From contig NC_084474.1 in assembly GCF_027409185.1 (NCBI RefSeq), positions 4,519,382 through 4,583,381 on the forward strand: a stretch of DNA of 64,000 nucleotides, read 5' to 3'. Below the pieces are notes generated by a model that did not search any database, had not been told where the DNA came from, and was given only the letters and a program-made list of their open reading frames with translations. This DNA comes from Cynocephalus volans (lineage: Eukaryota > Chordata > Mammalia > Dermoptera > Cynocephalidae). This document shows positions 21,776 through 32,599 of this stretch, piece after piece (position 1 is the first letter of the stretch; each line of letters begins with the position of its first letter). A program made the position numbers and the translations under genes.

Positions 21776-24199
21776 TTATTATTTTTTTAATTTATTATTT
21801 TTATTTTTAATTTTTATTGAATCAAAATTGATTATACATATTTTGGGGGTTCAACATTGAGATATGTTGATCAAATCAATATTACTAGCATATATATTGT
21901 TACAAATCGTAATTATTCTTTATGCCCCTCGTCCAATCCCTTCCCATCCCCCTTTCCCTCCCCCACTCCCCTCTAATCACCCTAGATTTCTTCTCATCCT
22001 CTGAAAGAATAATGGTTACTCTGCTGATTTGCTGCCCAAAAGATCTGTCCAATACTGAGAGGCATGATGAGGTCCCCCAATACTATCATAGAGCTGATGC
22101 CTCTTCTGTCACTCTGAAATGGGCTTTGTGGAGACATCCTCCTCCTTTCTTTGGTCTCTGCTGGTGACTCTCGTTGTGTCAATGGACTCCAGTGGCTGGC
22201 GGACAATCTGCGTGGTGGTTGTGGTGTCTAGTCGCCTTCATGGCAGCCATGGTTATCGTGGTGGCTGTGGTGGGCCACTCACATGGAGAAGATGTTTTTG
22301 GCCTGCTCCTTGGCGCTGGCAGTGTGCCTGGTTGTGGAGAATGTATGATCCCGAGCTCCATACCCCAGGTCCCTTAGTGGGTCTTGAGGCACGGACACAG
22401 TGTGCCTGGTTGTGGGCAGGGGGTCTGGTCCCCTTCTCCATGCCCTGGGTCCCTGGGTGGGCCCCAAGGCACTGGCACAGTGAACCTGGTTGTGGGAGGG
22501 GGGTCCGGTCCCCTTCTCCATGCCCTGAGTCCCAGAGTGGGCCCTGAGGTGCTGGCACAGGGTGCCTGGTTGTGGGAGGGGGGGTCCAGTCCCCTTCTCC
22601 ATGCCCCAGGTCCTCAGGTGGGCCCCAAGGCACTGGTGAGGTGTGCCTGGTTGTGGGAGGGAAGTCTGGTCCCCAGCTCCGTACCCCGGGTTCCTGGGTG
22701 GGCCCTGAGGTGCTGGCACAGTGTGCCTGGTTGTGGGAGGGGGTTCCAGTCCCCTTCTCTATGCCCCAGGTCCCCGAATGGGCCCTGAGGCTCTGGCATG
22801 GGGTGCCTGGTTGTGGGAGGGGGTTCCAGTTGCTTTTTCCATGCCCCTGGTCCCTGGGTGGGCCCTGAGGCACTGGTGCTTTGTGCCTGGCTGTGGGAGG
22901 GGGTCCAGTCCCCTTCTCCATGACCCAGTTCTCCAGATGGGCCCCGAGGTGCTGGCACTGTGTGCCTGGCTGTGAGAGGGAGGGTCTGGTCCCCTTTTCC
23001 ATGGCCCCAGTCCCTGGATGGGTCCTGAGGTGCTGGCGCAGTGAGCCTGGTTGTGGGAGGGGGTTCCAATCCCCTTCTCCATGTCCTGGGTCCCCGGGCT
23101 GGCCCTAAGGCACTGGCATGGAGTGACTGGTTGTGGGAGGGGAGTCCGGTCCCACTCTCCATGCCCCAGGTCCCTGGGCGGGCCCCAAGGTATTGGTGGT
23201 GTGCCTGGATGTGGGAGTGGGGTCCAATCTCCAGCTCCAATCCTTGGGTTCCTGGGTGGGGCCCCAAGGTGCTGGCAGTGGGAGTGGTTGTGGGCAGGAG
23301 TCCTGCCCCTGGCCTCATGCCTCATGTCCCTTTGTGGGCCCCAAGGCATTGGTGGTGTGCCTGGGCCAGAGCTAATTTTTTTTCCTTTGCTTAGTTCTAA
23401 TATGGGGGAACTTCCTGTGGGAACCAGTACTTCAGTGTGTGGTTGAGCTAAATTGCTGCTTTGCTGTTGTTTCCCTAGGGAAGGCTTTTTGTGCAGTTCA
23501 GGGTTTAATGGTTGACCTTATACGTACTTCTGGCTCTGATACTCGGTGCACCTGGGCTGTGTAGAAACTCTGATCTGGGCCTGAGTTTTTTCATTAAACT
23601 GCACCTCATGCGATTCTGCATTCCCGACCAGTCTTCTCTGAATGGTCCTGGGCTGATTGGGGGGCAGGTCGTCTGTCCTTCCTGTGCCCCAGTGTTCTCC
23701 CAGTGGGCCTGTCTCACCCACCACCCATGCTCCAAACACTTCCCATGGGATGGGCCCTGCGCTGGTCCCCTGCATTGACTCACCGGCCTCTGAATGGCTC
23801 CCTTTTTCAGCTGTTCTGGCTCCTCACTCCTATGTGGGTCCACAGGAACCCTATTAGTTGTCTTGCTGTCCTGGGGGCCACCAAAGTCCTCTCCTCCCCT
23901 TCCGCCTCCAAGTACCTCCATCTAAACGGCACAGCTGTGGCTTCTGCTGGCTCCTGCTCCATGTGCTCCAGCATTAAAGCAGCCGTGGGCCGAAATGCTG
24001 AGAGCAGATTTTTCTCTCTCTTATTGGGTTTCTCCTGCCTTCATGAACTCCACGGGTCTCTCCTCCTCTTCCCCTGAGCTCCAGCAGCCCCAGCTTGGCT
24101 GATGTTACATTTTTATAGTTGTAAATTTGTTGATTGGTGGGAGAGAGTGACGCTGGGAACCGTCTTTTCAGCCATCTTGACCAGAACCAGGAAGCTGTC
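21776..24199 (-). mobile_element. ORF-less L1/VNTR composite retroelement, copy 2 (near full length)
   Basis: Reading the minus strand from 24199: an L1-type start ('ctggtcaagatggctgaaaa'), about 800 bp of GC-rich 5' UTR, about 13 units of an ~80-bp VNTR (23390-22322), and more L1 5' UTR (22320-22090). A ~70-bp ORF2 endonuclease scrap follows (about 22090-22020, 'cagtattggacagatctttt' in sense). The purine-rich L1 3' UTR ends in 'ttttgattcaataaaaatt' with an A-rich tail at 21776-21820. The flanking duplication AAGTTTATATATTTA / AAGTTTATGTACTTTA lies at 21761-21775 and 24200-24215. It has no ORF1 or RT, so it must have been moved in trans. It sits inside ERV-A. Confidence 0.82.
22322..23390 (-). 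repeat. VNTR, ~80-bp unit, ~13 copies
   Basis: The landmark 'tgcctggttgtggg' recurs on the + strand at about 22322, 22401, 22481, 22562, 22643, 22722, 22802, 22883, 22962, 23043, 23122 and 23202, with weaker copies near 23287 and 23355. Each unit has the landmark, a 'ccccttctccatgcccc' block and a 'gggtgggccctgaggtgctg' block. Units differ by scattered changes, so the array is not a recent perfect expansion. Long open frames on both strands come from the stop-poor GC-rich unit. Confidence 0.95.
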
Positions 24200-24522
24200 A
24201 AGTTTATGTACTTTAATGTTTTGTGTTTATGTGATATAAAAAATCTAAATATATTCAGAGCTGTTTAGGAAATGAGAAAATGTCTTTTTGAAAAAATTAG
24301 AAAATACTTTTCATCTACAAATATTAATATAAAGCAGTTTGAAATTGCTTTTTTTCTATGTTTTCCACTGAAAATTAGGGTTACTAAGAGTTAAGATTAT
24401 AGTTAATATATGTATTTAAAACTACTAGGTATGGGAGAAACAATTCTATATACAGTGTATAAGGAGAGTATGAGAGAAATAAAATATGTTTTGGTGAAGA
24501 AGGTTATAAGAAAGGCATGAGA

Positions 24523-24631
24523 GAGCCGGCCTGTGGCTCACTCGGGAGAGCACGGTGCTGACAACACCAAGTCAAGAGTTAAGATCCCCTAACCAGTCAT
24601 CTTTAAAAAAAAGAAAGAAAGAAAGAAAGAA
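24523..24631 (+). mobile_element. Monomeric CYN-like SINE with GAAA-rich tail
   Basis: The body runs 'gccggcctgtggctcactcg' to 'gatcccctaaccagtcatc', and the tail has grown into (GAAA)n. Target duplication AGAAAGGCATGAGA lies at 24509-24522 and 24632-24645. Confidence 0.92.
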
Positions 24632-25359
24632 AGAAAGGCATGAGAATGTGGTTTTTGCTGAAGGAAAAATGTTTGTTCAGTTTAGAGGGTATTTAAAGCT
24701 TGTTTCAAGTTAAATACATTTAAAAATTTTTATGGACAACTAAATGAGTATAGTTGGAAAAAATTGTAAGAGATTATAAGGAGCATACAAATTTGCCTTG
24801 TTTGGTCAAAACTGACTAAAATTGGATGGATTTGTTTGTAAGTTTTTAGTAAGATTAGCTTTAGTATTAATAGTGCATGGGTACAAAAGTGAAATTTGAT
24901 TTTCTCTTTTAAATAAATATTTTCATGTAGTATTGATAAAAGATGGTAAAAGATTTGTGTTCACCTTTTGAGTAAACTACGAAAAAAAATTAAAAGAGAG
25001 AGCACGAGGAATGGATTCTGTGTCTTTATTGGATCTTTTAGTTACTTTGGAAAATTGAGTAAAAGATTTAAGTTTTTTTCTCAAAATATGTGAAGTTATT
25101 TTTGTATAAATATGTTATTAAGGAAAAAATTACAAGAAATCCCTAAAATTCTGCTGTGCATTGGTATATGCTATCACTCATAATTATGGTTATTATGAAA
25201 AGTTGTTGTAGGCCATGAAAATAACCAAATTTCTTTGTTAATTATGTGTTTAATCGTACCATCTTAAGTCTTGTTTGTCCCCAGTATATTGTTTTATTTT
25301 GATGCCTTTTTTCCCCTGAAAGCTCTTTGTAAATCCTAAAGTGTTATTTCTTCAAGGAA

Positions 25360-25803
25360 TGTATTTATCCACTTCTGTTGCTTATAACAAAATAGCTGAA
25401 ACTGGGTGATTTATAAGAAAATGAAATTTACTGCTTACAGTTTTGGAGGCTGGGAAGTCCAAAGTCCAGGGAAGACATCTGGTGAGTCATGGTCTTGGTG
25501 GTGGCAACAGTGATACAGGACATCACGTGGTGAAATGGCAGAACAGAGAGAGCAGAGAGAGTAAGACAGAGGCTCCTCTTCTTTTAAAGCCCTCAGAACC
25601 ACGCCCCTGACCACCATCTTTAATCCATTCACTTCTGCATGGTCCTACAGTCCAATCACCTCTTCAAGGCTCTACCTTTCAATTACTATAATAGGATTTC
25701 CACCCTTTTAACGGTCACAATGGGGGCCAAATTTCTAATACATAAAACTTGGGGGACAATTCAAACTGCAGTGAGTTTTGGGGGATATAATTCAATCCAT
25801 ACA
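25360..25803 (-). repeat. MaLR-type solo LTR
   Basis: The antisense hallmark order is 'cacttctgttgcttataaca', 'gtgatttataagaaaatgaa', 'ggctgggaagtccaaagtcc', 'cctttcaattactataatag', 'gggggccaaatttctaatac'. It matches the MST/MLT class of MaLR LTRs. A corresponding insertion is absent from the inverted partner region at 31890-32030, so it arose after the two ERVs were in place. Confidence 0.72.
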
Positions 25804-26954
25804 AGGAAGTTCATAGAGAGGATGGAAAGAACTCTGAAAAATACAGGTTTCTGACAATTTTGAAGGTATTCAATTGGGTTGGGTAAAAGCTCCAGAATTC
25901 TAGTGGAAAAAAAAAAAACACTGGACTCATAAAATTGCTAACCTAATATCAAGCAGACAAAGAATTATTTGAGACTGAACTTATAAAGGACTAAAATGAT
26001 TTTTTAATGACTTTCTTTGTTTGTTTGAAACATTCCTAATTATTTTTATGTTTTGTTTTCCATGTTTTAAGAAAAATTTTTAAGAAAATTCTATTGGACT
26101 ATCAATAGAAATTGGTAAGGTATACTTTTGTGAGCAAAATTGAAATATTTACTTTTCTCTCTACTTGTTTCTCCCATGATTTTGAAATTGTTTGTGAGTA
26201 TTCTTATTTTATGGCAATATAGTTTTTTGTATAAGTTCAATAAGCACCTGTTTTCTTTTGCAACAGGACAAACTTGGAGACACTGGTTATTTTACCAAGG
26301 CTTTGATTGGGATTTTATATTTTCAGATATGACCAGACTGCTTTAAGGTATTCAGGCTGACTTTTTATGGAGCCAATAGAAAGCCCCTTGTAACGGCTGG
26401 CCTGATACCTTGTCTAAATGATTACAGCATTCCTAGCCTTACAGTAAGTAAATAATGTCACTTTCTGACAGGCCCAGGAATCTGAATATATTTTGGAAAT
26501 CTCTCCAGAAAAGAATTCACCCAATTAATACAGGTACAATATGAAAGTGAGTGAAACACTTGGCTTCATTTCCTAAGACTCAAGGGGCTTTTAAAGGTCT
26601 AGTCTGAGATTCTTTATAAGGGGTCCAGCAAAGCCAACTTAAGAGCCTATGTAATAAATCACTATTCTTGCTGAACTTTATACAAATAATCAGGTCAGAA
26701 ACTAAACTTACTTTGTAAATAAAATAATCTTGTCATAAATATCTTTGGTGAAAAGGGAGACAAGAGAGAGAAAAATTATGCTTCAGAAGAAAACTATAGT
26801 ATCCTGTCATTAGAGTCATTGTTTCTGAGTTTTTATTATCTGGACTGAATCCTGAGTTTTTAATTTTCTCCAATATCTAGGTGTGACTCTCCAGACTAAT
26901 GTTTTCAGTTTTTCTCTCACCCTTCTGACTTTGGATCACTAGAAAATTAAAGGT

Positions 26955-27535
26955 GCTCTTTGCCTAAGGCCCCAACGGCTAAAGCAAGTCCACTTGACAT
27001 GTGTTGCTTTGCCCCCATGGATTTGTCACCCCTCTTCCCCTGGGTGATGGAGCTGCAAAGGATTACTCAAAGCCCATCTCTTCTGAGCAGTGAGAAGCCC
27101 TGAAGTAATTAATGTCCTGAAACCCTCAAGAGAGAGGCATTCCTTCCATTTGGGAAATTAATCACGAATTGGGGTTCCCTTTCTGTATTTATTCTCCAGC
27201 CCAGGAAGTTACAGCAAGAGACATAGGTGGAGTTATAGTTTAACAATATAGGCTGGTAACTTTCAGTGAAACAAGTCGGATGGCATTCTATTAGGCAATT
27301 AAGTGATCCACCAACAAAAGCTTGATCTTAGCAAACATTCTCATCTTACAGTAATTTCCCAGTATCTTTCCATATCAATCAGTAACTTGTCTGTCTTTGA
27401 ACCAGCAGCCTTGCTGTGTTACAACTCTTTATCTTACAACAGAGACTCAATAGCCTGGGGAAATTTTCCTGTTTTTTGTAAGGTCAATATTTGAAACTGC
27501 AAGGCTTTGGAAAACAAGGCCCTGTGAAGTACCTA
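26955..27535 (-). repeat. Solo-LTR-like repeat, copy 1
   Basis: Homologous in inverse orientation to 33105-33660. The minus strand would start near TACTTCACAGGGCC, carry an AATAAA near 'gaataaatacagaaa' and end at GCAAAGCAACA. These features suit an LTR of about 560 bp. The family is not recognised. It lies at a different place in ERV-A than its partner does in ERV-B. Confidence 0.6.
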
Positions 27536-27820
27536 TGCTTTATGCATCTTCTACAGACATGGAAGGAAAAAAAAATCACTGAAACAGCTTACATTTGGAC
27601 AAGGTTTGCACACACAAACTGCAACCCAGAAAAATCTATCAGATTGCCACTGCCAGCCTACTCTGACTGAGGATGCTTCAGAGACCCCAGATACTTCGTA
27701 GACTAGCTTATGGAAACTGCTCTGGACAATAGACTTTGTTTTTCTTCTGTTTCCATAGAAATGTCTCTGATTAAGGAAATTATGCATAGAAGCCCAGCTT
27801 TGAGAACCCATTTGCAAAGC
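27536..27820 (+). pseudogene. ERV-A distal internal segment
   Basis: The portion with 'gtttccatagaaatgtctct' at 27750 and the continuation after the LTR at 28239-28310 ('aaaatgagacataactgttt') match, inverted, ERV-B at 29160-29330. Confidence 0.55.
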
Positions 27821-28238
27821 TGTATTAGTCCATTTCTGTTGCTTATAACAGGATACCTGCACCTTGGTAATTTATAAAGAAATAGAATTTATTTCTTACA
27901 GTTTCCAAGGCTGGGAAGTCCAAAGTCCAGGGGACATATCTGGTGAGGGCCTTCCTGGGGGTGGTGACTCTCTACAGAGAAGCAGGGTATCACATGGCAA
28001 GAATGGGCTGAGCAAGAGAGAGAGCTAACCTCCTCACGTGTTCTCCTTATAAAGTCATCAGAACCATGCCCATTACTCCATGAATGTATTCAAAAGGGTA
28101 CAGTCCTCACAATCCAATCATCTCTTAAAGGCCCCACCTTTCAATTACCGCAATAGGATTTTCTACCATTTAACACCATCACAGTGAGGACTAAATTTCT
28201 AATACATGAGACTTTGGGGGACACATTCAACCCTATCA
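27821..28238 (-). repeat. MaLR-type solo LTR
   Basis: TG at 27821 and CA at the right end. Antisense order 'tgtattagtccatttctgtt', 'tggtaatttataaagaaata', 'ggctgggaagtccaaagtcc', 'tttggggg', 'acacattcaaccctatca'. Same LTR class as 25360-25803 but clearly a separate insertion. Confidence 0.75.
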
Positions 28239-28327
28239 AATGCCATCTTCTAAAATGAGACATAACTGTTTAATTGGACTGACCTATTCCCAAGAAAGGC
28301 AGACTGGGTTTTTTTGTTGTTGTTTTT

Positions 28328-28428
28328 GATTTTTTTTTTTTTCATGCCTGGCTGGTATAGGGATTGAACCTTGAAACTTGGTGTTATCAGCACCATGCTC
28401 TAACCAACTGAACTAACCAGCCAGGCCC
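28328..28428 (-). mobile_element. Monomeric tRNA-Ile-like SINE
   Basis: Poly(T) at the left, then the minus-strand tRNA-like body with B box 'ggttcaatccctatac' and A box 'ggttagttcagttggttaga'. It sits next to the truncated ERV-A 3' LTR. Confidence 0.87.
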
Positions 28429-28636
28429 TTTTTCTCCATATTAACCTCTGTTTATTGATTTTTCAGACAACCTTCAGAGAATTAAGGGGGAAGTTTTCCC
28501 TTGGGCCCTACAAAAGGATGGTCTAGTTCAATTAAAATGATGTATATTTTTGCTACATTCTATTATAATGTACCTGTATAATTAGTAAGAGCTGTAATTA
28601 CTGAATTTAGACCTATCAGTAAAACAGTAATGTTTA

Positions 28637-29135
28637 TGTAGGAGAGGAAAAATAATTTTCTTCATAGCTCTTAGTTGGGATGAACCCCTGTAATAAAAGA
28701 TTACCAAGACAAAAAGAAACAGAAGTTTAATTACACGTATGCCTCAAGTATACACAGGAGATGACTACAGAAATGAGTAAATCTCAAAGAAGTGTCTTTG
28801 AGTTCATGCTTATACTTCATCTTCAGCTGAAACAAATAGAAAAGTGTGTTGGGGGGCGGTAACCGGGAGGCGAGCATTAAACAAGGGCCAGGGTTGCTAT
28901 GCAGGTTTAAGTCTGTGCCTTCTTTACTGATAAGAGTTTTTAGTGACTCAGAGTCATTCTTCTCTTCCTGGTACAAAGGGAATTACCCTTACAAATGCAG
29001 ATTTCCTGTATAGATGTAAATTTCCGTTATGAAAGGACCATTTCTACTTGTTTTTAAAGCTTTTCCTATGGCCGCAATATCTCAAAATAATTAGCTCAAA
29101 AGAATTCTTATGCTAAAGAAGTATATTTTGAATAA
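28637..29135 (-). repeat. ERV-B 3' LTR
   Basis: Aligned by eye to 37136-37665 through 'ggaaaaataattttct', 'cccctgtaataaaagatt' / 'ccctgtaacaaaatacggat', 'agctgaaacaaataga', 'aaatgcagatttcctgta' / 'aaatggagatttccttta' and 'tctcaaaataat'. Its 5'-most ~25 bp appear inverted (see findings). Confidence 0.65.
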
Positions 29136-29974
29136 TATGTAGAAGACCAGAAAATGCCACCTCAGGATATTAGGAGGCCGGTCTGGTTAAACAGTTGTGT
29201 CTCATTATGGGAGATAGTGTTGCAGGTGGACTTCCACCTAAGTTAGATCTCTAGTCAGGGGTTTAATAAGAAGTATTTCTATGGAAACAAAAACAAAGAT
29301 TAATAGTTGGAGCAGACTGTAAACCTAGTTTCTGTGTCCAGAGGGCAGCCTGTCGAGAAGATTTCTAGATGTTGGGCTTGAAGCATATTTTGCAGTTTGA
29401 ATGTCTTAATGAAGTCACCAGGAGTTCTGGTGGACTTTCTGAGTGGCCCACAGAGCGACAGTCATGAAGGTTATCCACACAGGAGCTGTCGTGGTGACAT
29501 CTCTGAAGTTTATATGAAGTCATCCAACTTCAGCTTGCAGGGCTTCAGGAAAAGGAAAGTTTTTTCTTAGTGATTCCAAGTTAGAAGGAAAGGGAAAATT
29601 TTTGAAATATTACCCTGGAGAGTTAAAGCCACATATTGGAGGACACTAGAAGAATTCAGGTTCCAGTTCAGTTTATAGTTAGATAAGAAAACCTCAGAGA
29701 CAATGAACAAGACTAGCATCTAATAACAGGTGCACTATAGTTTTCTACTCAAACACAATTTTTCTCTCTATAGTCACTCCCATTTCTACCAAAGAAAATC
29801 ACAATCAGACTAATTTCTTTTCAAAATAAGTCCAGTCTCATAGGTTTCGAATCCTTGTACAGACCAGCCATCAATCAATCAATCAATAAATAAAAATAAG
29901 TCTAGTTTCGTTAAACTTGGCCTGATTATTTAAGTAAGTGCAGCAAGAATAGTGATTCACCATACAGACCCTTT
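29136..29974 (-). pseudogene. ERV-B internal region, 3' part
   Basis: Matches ERV-A 27560-28310 and 26560-26720 in inverse orientation. A truncated SINE-like scrap with 'gaatccttgtacagaccagc' and an ATCA-rich tail lies at about 29845-29900. No coding frame is intact. Confidence 0.5.
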
Positions 29975-29988
29975 AAAAATCTGCTTTG

Positions 29989-30046
29989 TTTGCTTGTCGT
30001 AGCAACTTCAAGTAGTTGTGGTTGTTATATCTTCTCCCCCACCCCG

Positions 30047-30101
<55 letters not shown>

Positions 30102-30330
30102 TTATATATTAATTTTTAGCTCCTACCAATAAGTGAGAACATGTGGTATTTCTCTTTCTGTGCCTGACTTGTTTCACTTAATATAATTCTCTCAAGGTCC
30201 ATCCATGTTGTTGCAAATGGCAGTATTTCATTAGTTTTTAACAAAATAAAACTTAATAAAAAAAAAATAATTAAAAAAAAAAAAAAAGAGAGAGGCAAAG
30301 GGAAAAATAAATAAATAAATAAATAAAAAA
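29989..30330 (-). mobile_element. Short L1 3'-region fragment with (TG)n tract
   Basis: 'agaacatgtggtatttctct', 'tgcctgacttgtttcactta' and 'ccatccatgttgttgcaaat' are L1 ORF2 C-terminal sequence in antisense. A (TG)n microsatellite at 30052-30098 lies to one side and A-rich/AAAT repeats to the other. The same 14-bp word AAAAATCTGCTTTG stands at 29975-29988 and again just right of 30325, suggesting target duplication. Confidence 0.65.
30052..30098. repeat. (TG)n dinucleotide microsatellite
   Basis: About 23 uninterrupted TG units directly after 'cgcgttt'. Confidence 0.97.
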
Positions 30331-30343
30331 TCTGCTTTGCTGA

Positions 30344-30510
30344 GGACCGACCCCGTGGCTCACTCGGGAGAGTGCGGCGCTGGGAGCGCCAAGGCCGCAG
30401 GTTTGGATCCTATATAGGGATGGCCGGTGTGCTCACTGGCTGAGCGCGTTGCGGACGACACTGAGCCAAGAGTTATGATCCCCTTACCAGTCACAAAAAA
30501 AAAAAAAAAA
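30344..30510 (+). mobile_element. Dimeric CYN-like SINE
   Basis: 'accgaccccgtggctcactc', 'ggatcctatatagggatggc' at the dimer join, second unit 'gctcactggctgagcgcg', B-box-like 'gagttatgatcccctta', poly(A). The duplicated target AAATCTGCTTTGCTGA stands at about 30328-30343 and 30511-30526. Confidence 0.93.
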
Positions 30511-30526
30511 AAATCTGCTTTGCTGA

Positions 30527-32484
30527 AACTTTTAGTAAAGAATCTTTTCTTTAAATAAATAATTTGTTTCAGAACAGTTTTAGAATTATAAAAAAAAAAA
30601 TGCAGAGATAGTACAAGTACAAAGTTCCCTTCTCCCTTACAAGGAAATTTATATTAGACTTTAAAAGCCATTCCAGGCTAGGAAGACAAGCCAAGAACTC
30701 ACCATTAGCCTTCACCCGCAGCATCTATAAATTTAGGTAAATTCCTCTCTTTTCTAGTTCCCCAAGATATCTTGAGGGGCCTGAGCCTGGCAGAAAATGA
30801 CATTTCTTACTCACTGGGTGGGAATCCTTTCACGTTAGGTACCAGACTAGTTTATCTAAGGGGCTTTATTGACTTCATAAAGTTGATAACAAAAAAATCT
30901 GCTCTGACCAGGTCAACTAAATTACAGTGTCTTTGGAGATTTGGAATAAGCCTGCGGTCACATCCACCTGTCCTGAAAAATGTTATCATAAGACGAGAAA
31001 GCCATAAAATAACCTAAGATGCTTCTTCTAAATTTTACTCTAGATCCCCACATGTAGGATATAACCTAATAACAATCCCAAACCTCTAAGTCATGTACAA
31101 CTAATAGAAAAAATGATGAAGTGATTAAGAGAGCTTTCCTTCTACCTCTGTCCTTTGATTTCTCCTCATTCTCATGATTATAAAATGCTAAGTTCTGCTG
31201 GCCATCTTCAGAATGCATTTCTCAGGGTGACCTATGTGTCTCCCCAGTGGCAATCATCATATTGGCTCAATAAATCCTTGCTATATGTATTTGGCCTCAA
31301 TTTCTGTTTAGATCAACAAAGTTCAGTTCCTTAAAACTGTCAGGTCACATCTGATTCTATGCACCTCATTCTCAAATATGACTCCAGTTGAAGACTTGGT
31401 AATACAACCAATGTTTCCAACTGTGTCCAGTTGTGTCTGTTATAAGGAGGACAGATTCTCATTAAATCTATGAAAATAACTGTATGGCCATGAAAATAAG
31501 AATGCTCAATAAGAGTTTTTGAATTCTAGAGGGATCACATAGTGAGAAAAAGATAAATGTTTCAATTCTGTTTACAAAGGTATACCAGATTGCTGTATAA
31601 GTTATAGAGAGCTTAAGAAAAAAGAGAGAAAAATTTCCTTAAACCTGGAAGAAAAAAACATTAAAGAAACAGCAATATTTTAAACAAGAAGTCATAAAAA
31701 TTATAATCATCTTTATCAGTTCATTCATTCCCATGTAAATAATTCTTGTTCTGCCTAATCCTGGTTAGTAGTTTTAAGAGCCCATCAGTTTTTTCATTAG
31801 AGTTCTGGAAATTCTTACCCAATCCAATAGCATAATCTTAAAGTTGTCAGAAACCTGTATTTTTCAGAGTCATTTCCATGAATCTCCTTGAAGAAAAAGC
31901 ACATTTAAAGTACAGTTGTTTGCAAAAATTTTCAGGAAAGCATCAGAGTAAAACAATTAACTGTCTGTGGATGACAAAAGACTTAAAGTGGCCATAGTTA
32001 AAGATTTGATGAGAGTTCACTATAATGTTACCAAAAGGAAATTTGGCTATTTCTGTGACATACAACATTTAAAAACAATAACTAGAATTATGACTAACAT
32101 TATACAAGAACAGATTAGATTTCCAAGAATTTCATATAATTTCTGGAACATTTACACTAATAGTATATATTCATACAAATACAACTTTAAAAAGGTTAAA
32201 CATAACTTCTTATTTGACAATGCTTCCCATGTAATTTAACATATCAAATAAAGCCTAATTAGTTTAACATCTCTGAAAAATCCCAACTGTTAGTTTGAGG
32301 TCAAAAAGACTTCACTTAGATTTTGATTTGGGGAAGTCATCAAAATTGTCAGAAGGTTTAAAACTTGATTAAATGGAATCACAGGTCACTGTGAAACAAT
32401 ACTTAGTTATCCATTTAGCCAAAATGACAAAAGACTTCAAAGGCAAACAGAAAGTTACATAGTTATTACATAATCCTTAGCCCT
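30527..32484 (-). pseudogene. ERV-B internal region, middle
   Basis: Inverse homologue of ERV-A 25.1-26.7 kb. The best match is 31835-31890 ('gtcagaaacctgtatttttc') against 25835-25855. AT-rich with only short open frames. The MaLR LTR present in ERV-A is absent here. 30540-30670 resembles an L1M 3' scrap. Confidence 0.5.
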
Positions 32485-32586
32485 CCCCCCCCCCCCCCCC
32501 CCCGCAGCTGGCTGGACCAGGAGTCCGAACACTTGACCTTGGTGTTATATCACCGTGGGCCAACCACTGAGCAAACCGGCCAGCCC
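32485..32586 (-). mobile_element. Old tRNA-derived SINE with poly(C) run
   Basis: 32504-32586 is a diverged minus-strand SINE body ('gcagctggctggaccaggag', 'ttgaccttggtgttatatca'). It abuts 19 consecutive C at 32485-32503 where poly(T) would be expected. Confidence 0.7.
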
Positions 32587-32599
32587 CAACATTAGCTCT

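Larger units (their letters stand above)
24200..26950 (+). pseudogene. ERV-A internal region, right part (inverted homology to ERV-B)
   Basis: Segments near 24350-24430, 25080-25260, 25816-25900, 26261-26460 and 26560-26720 reappear in inverse orientation at 33690-33780, 32030-32200, 31780-31890, 30840-31000 and 29920-30540. No coding frame of meaningful length survives. It is interrupted by a SINE and an LTR. Confidence 0.6.
17586..28512 (+). mobile_element. ERV-A: degenerate class-I-like endogenous retrovirus with many insertions
   Basis: It begins with an LTR-like segment (17586-18210). A primer-binding-site-like 'tggcgctgtgggcaggatac' starts at 18215. A long AT-rich internal region with no intact gag, pol or env frame follows. 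The last ~80 bp (28430-28512) repeat the end of the 5' LTR (shared 'ccatattaa.ctctgtttatt' and 'ttcccttgg'). Insertions inside it are SINEs at 19712, 20531, 24523 and 28328, the composite at 21776, MaLR LTRs at 25360 and 27821, and a solo LTR at about 26955. The internal region from 24.2 kb on is homologous, inverted, to ERV-B. Confidence 0.55.

Noticed and set aside
22253..23349. Long overlapping open frames (up to 249 codons) on both strands, Pro/Gly-rich
   Set aside because: They coincide with the GC-rich ~80-bp VNTR. A unit lacking stops gives open frames in several phases. There is no start context, domain or codon signal.
25360..28238. Two MaLR LTRs as the two ends of one provirus
   Set aside because: They are diverged from each other, and the sequence between them belongs to ERV-A and a different solo LTR, so they are separate insertions.
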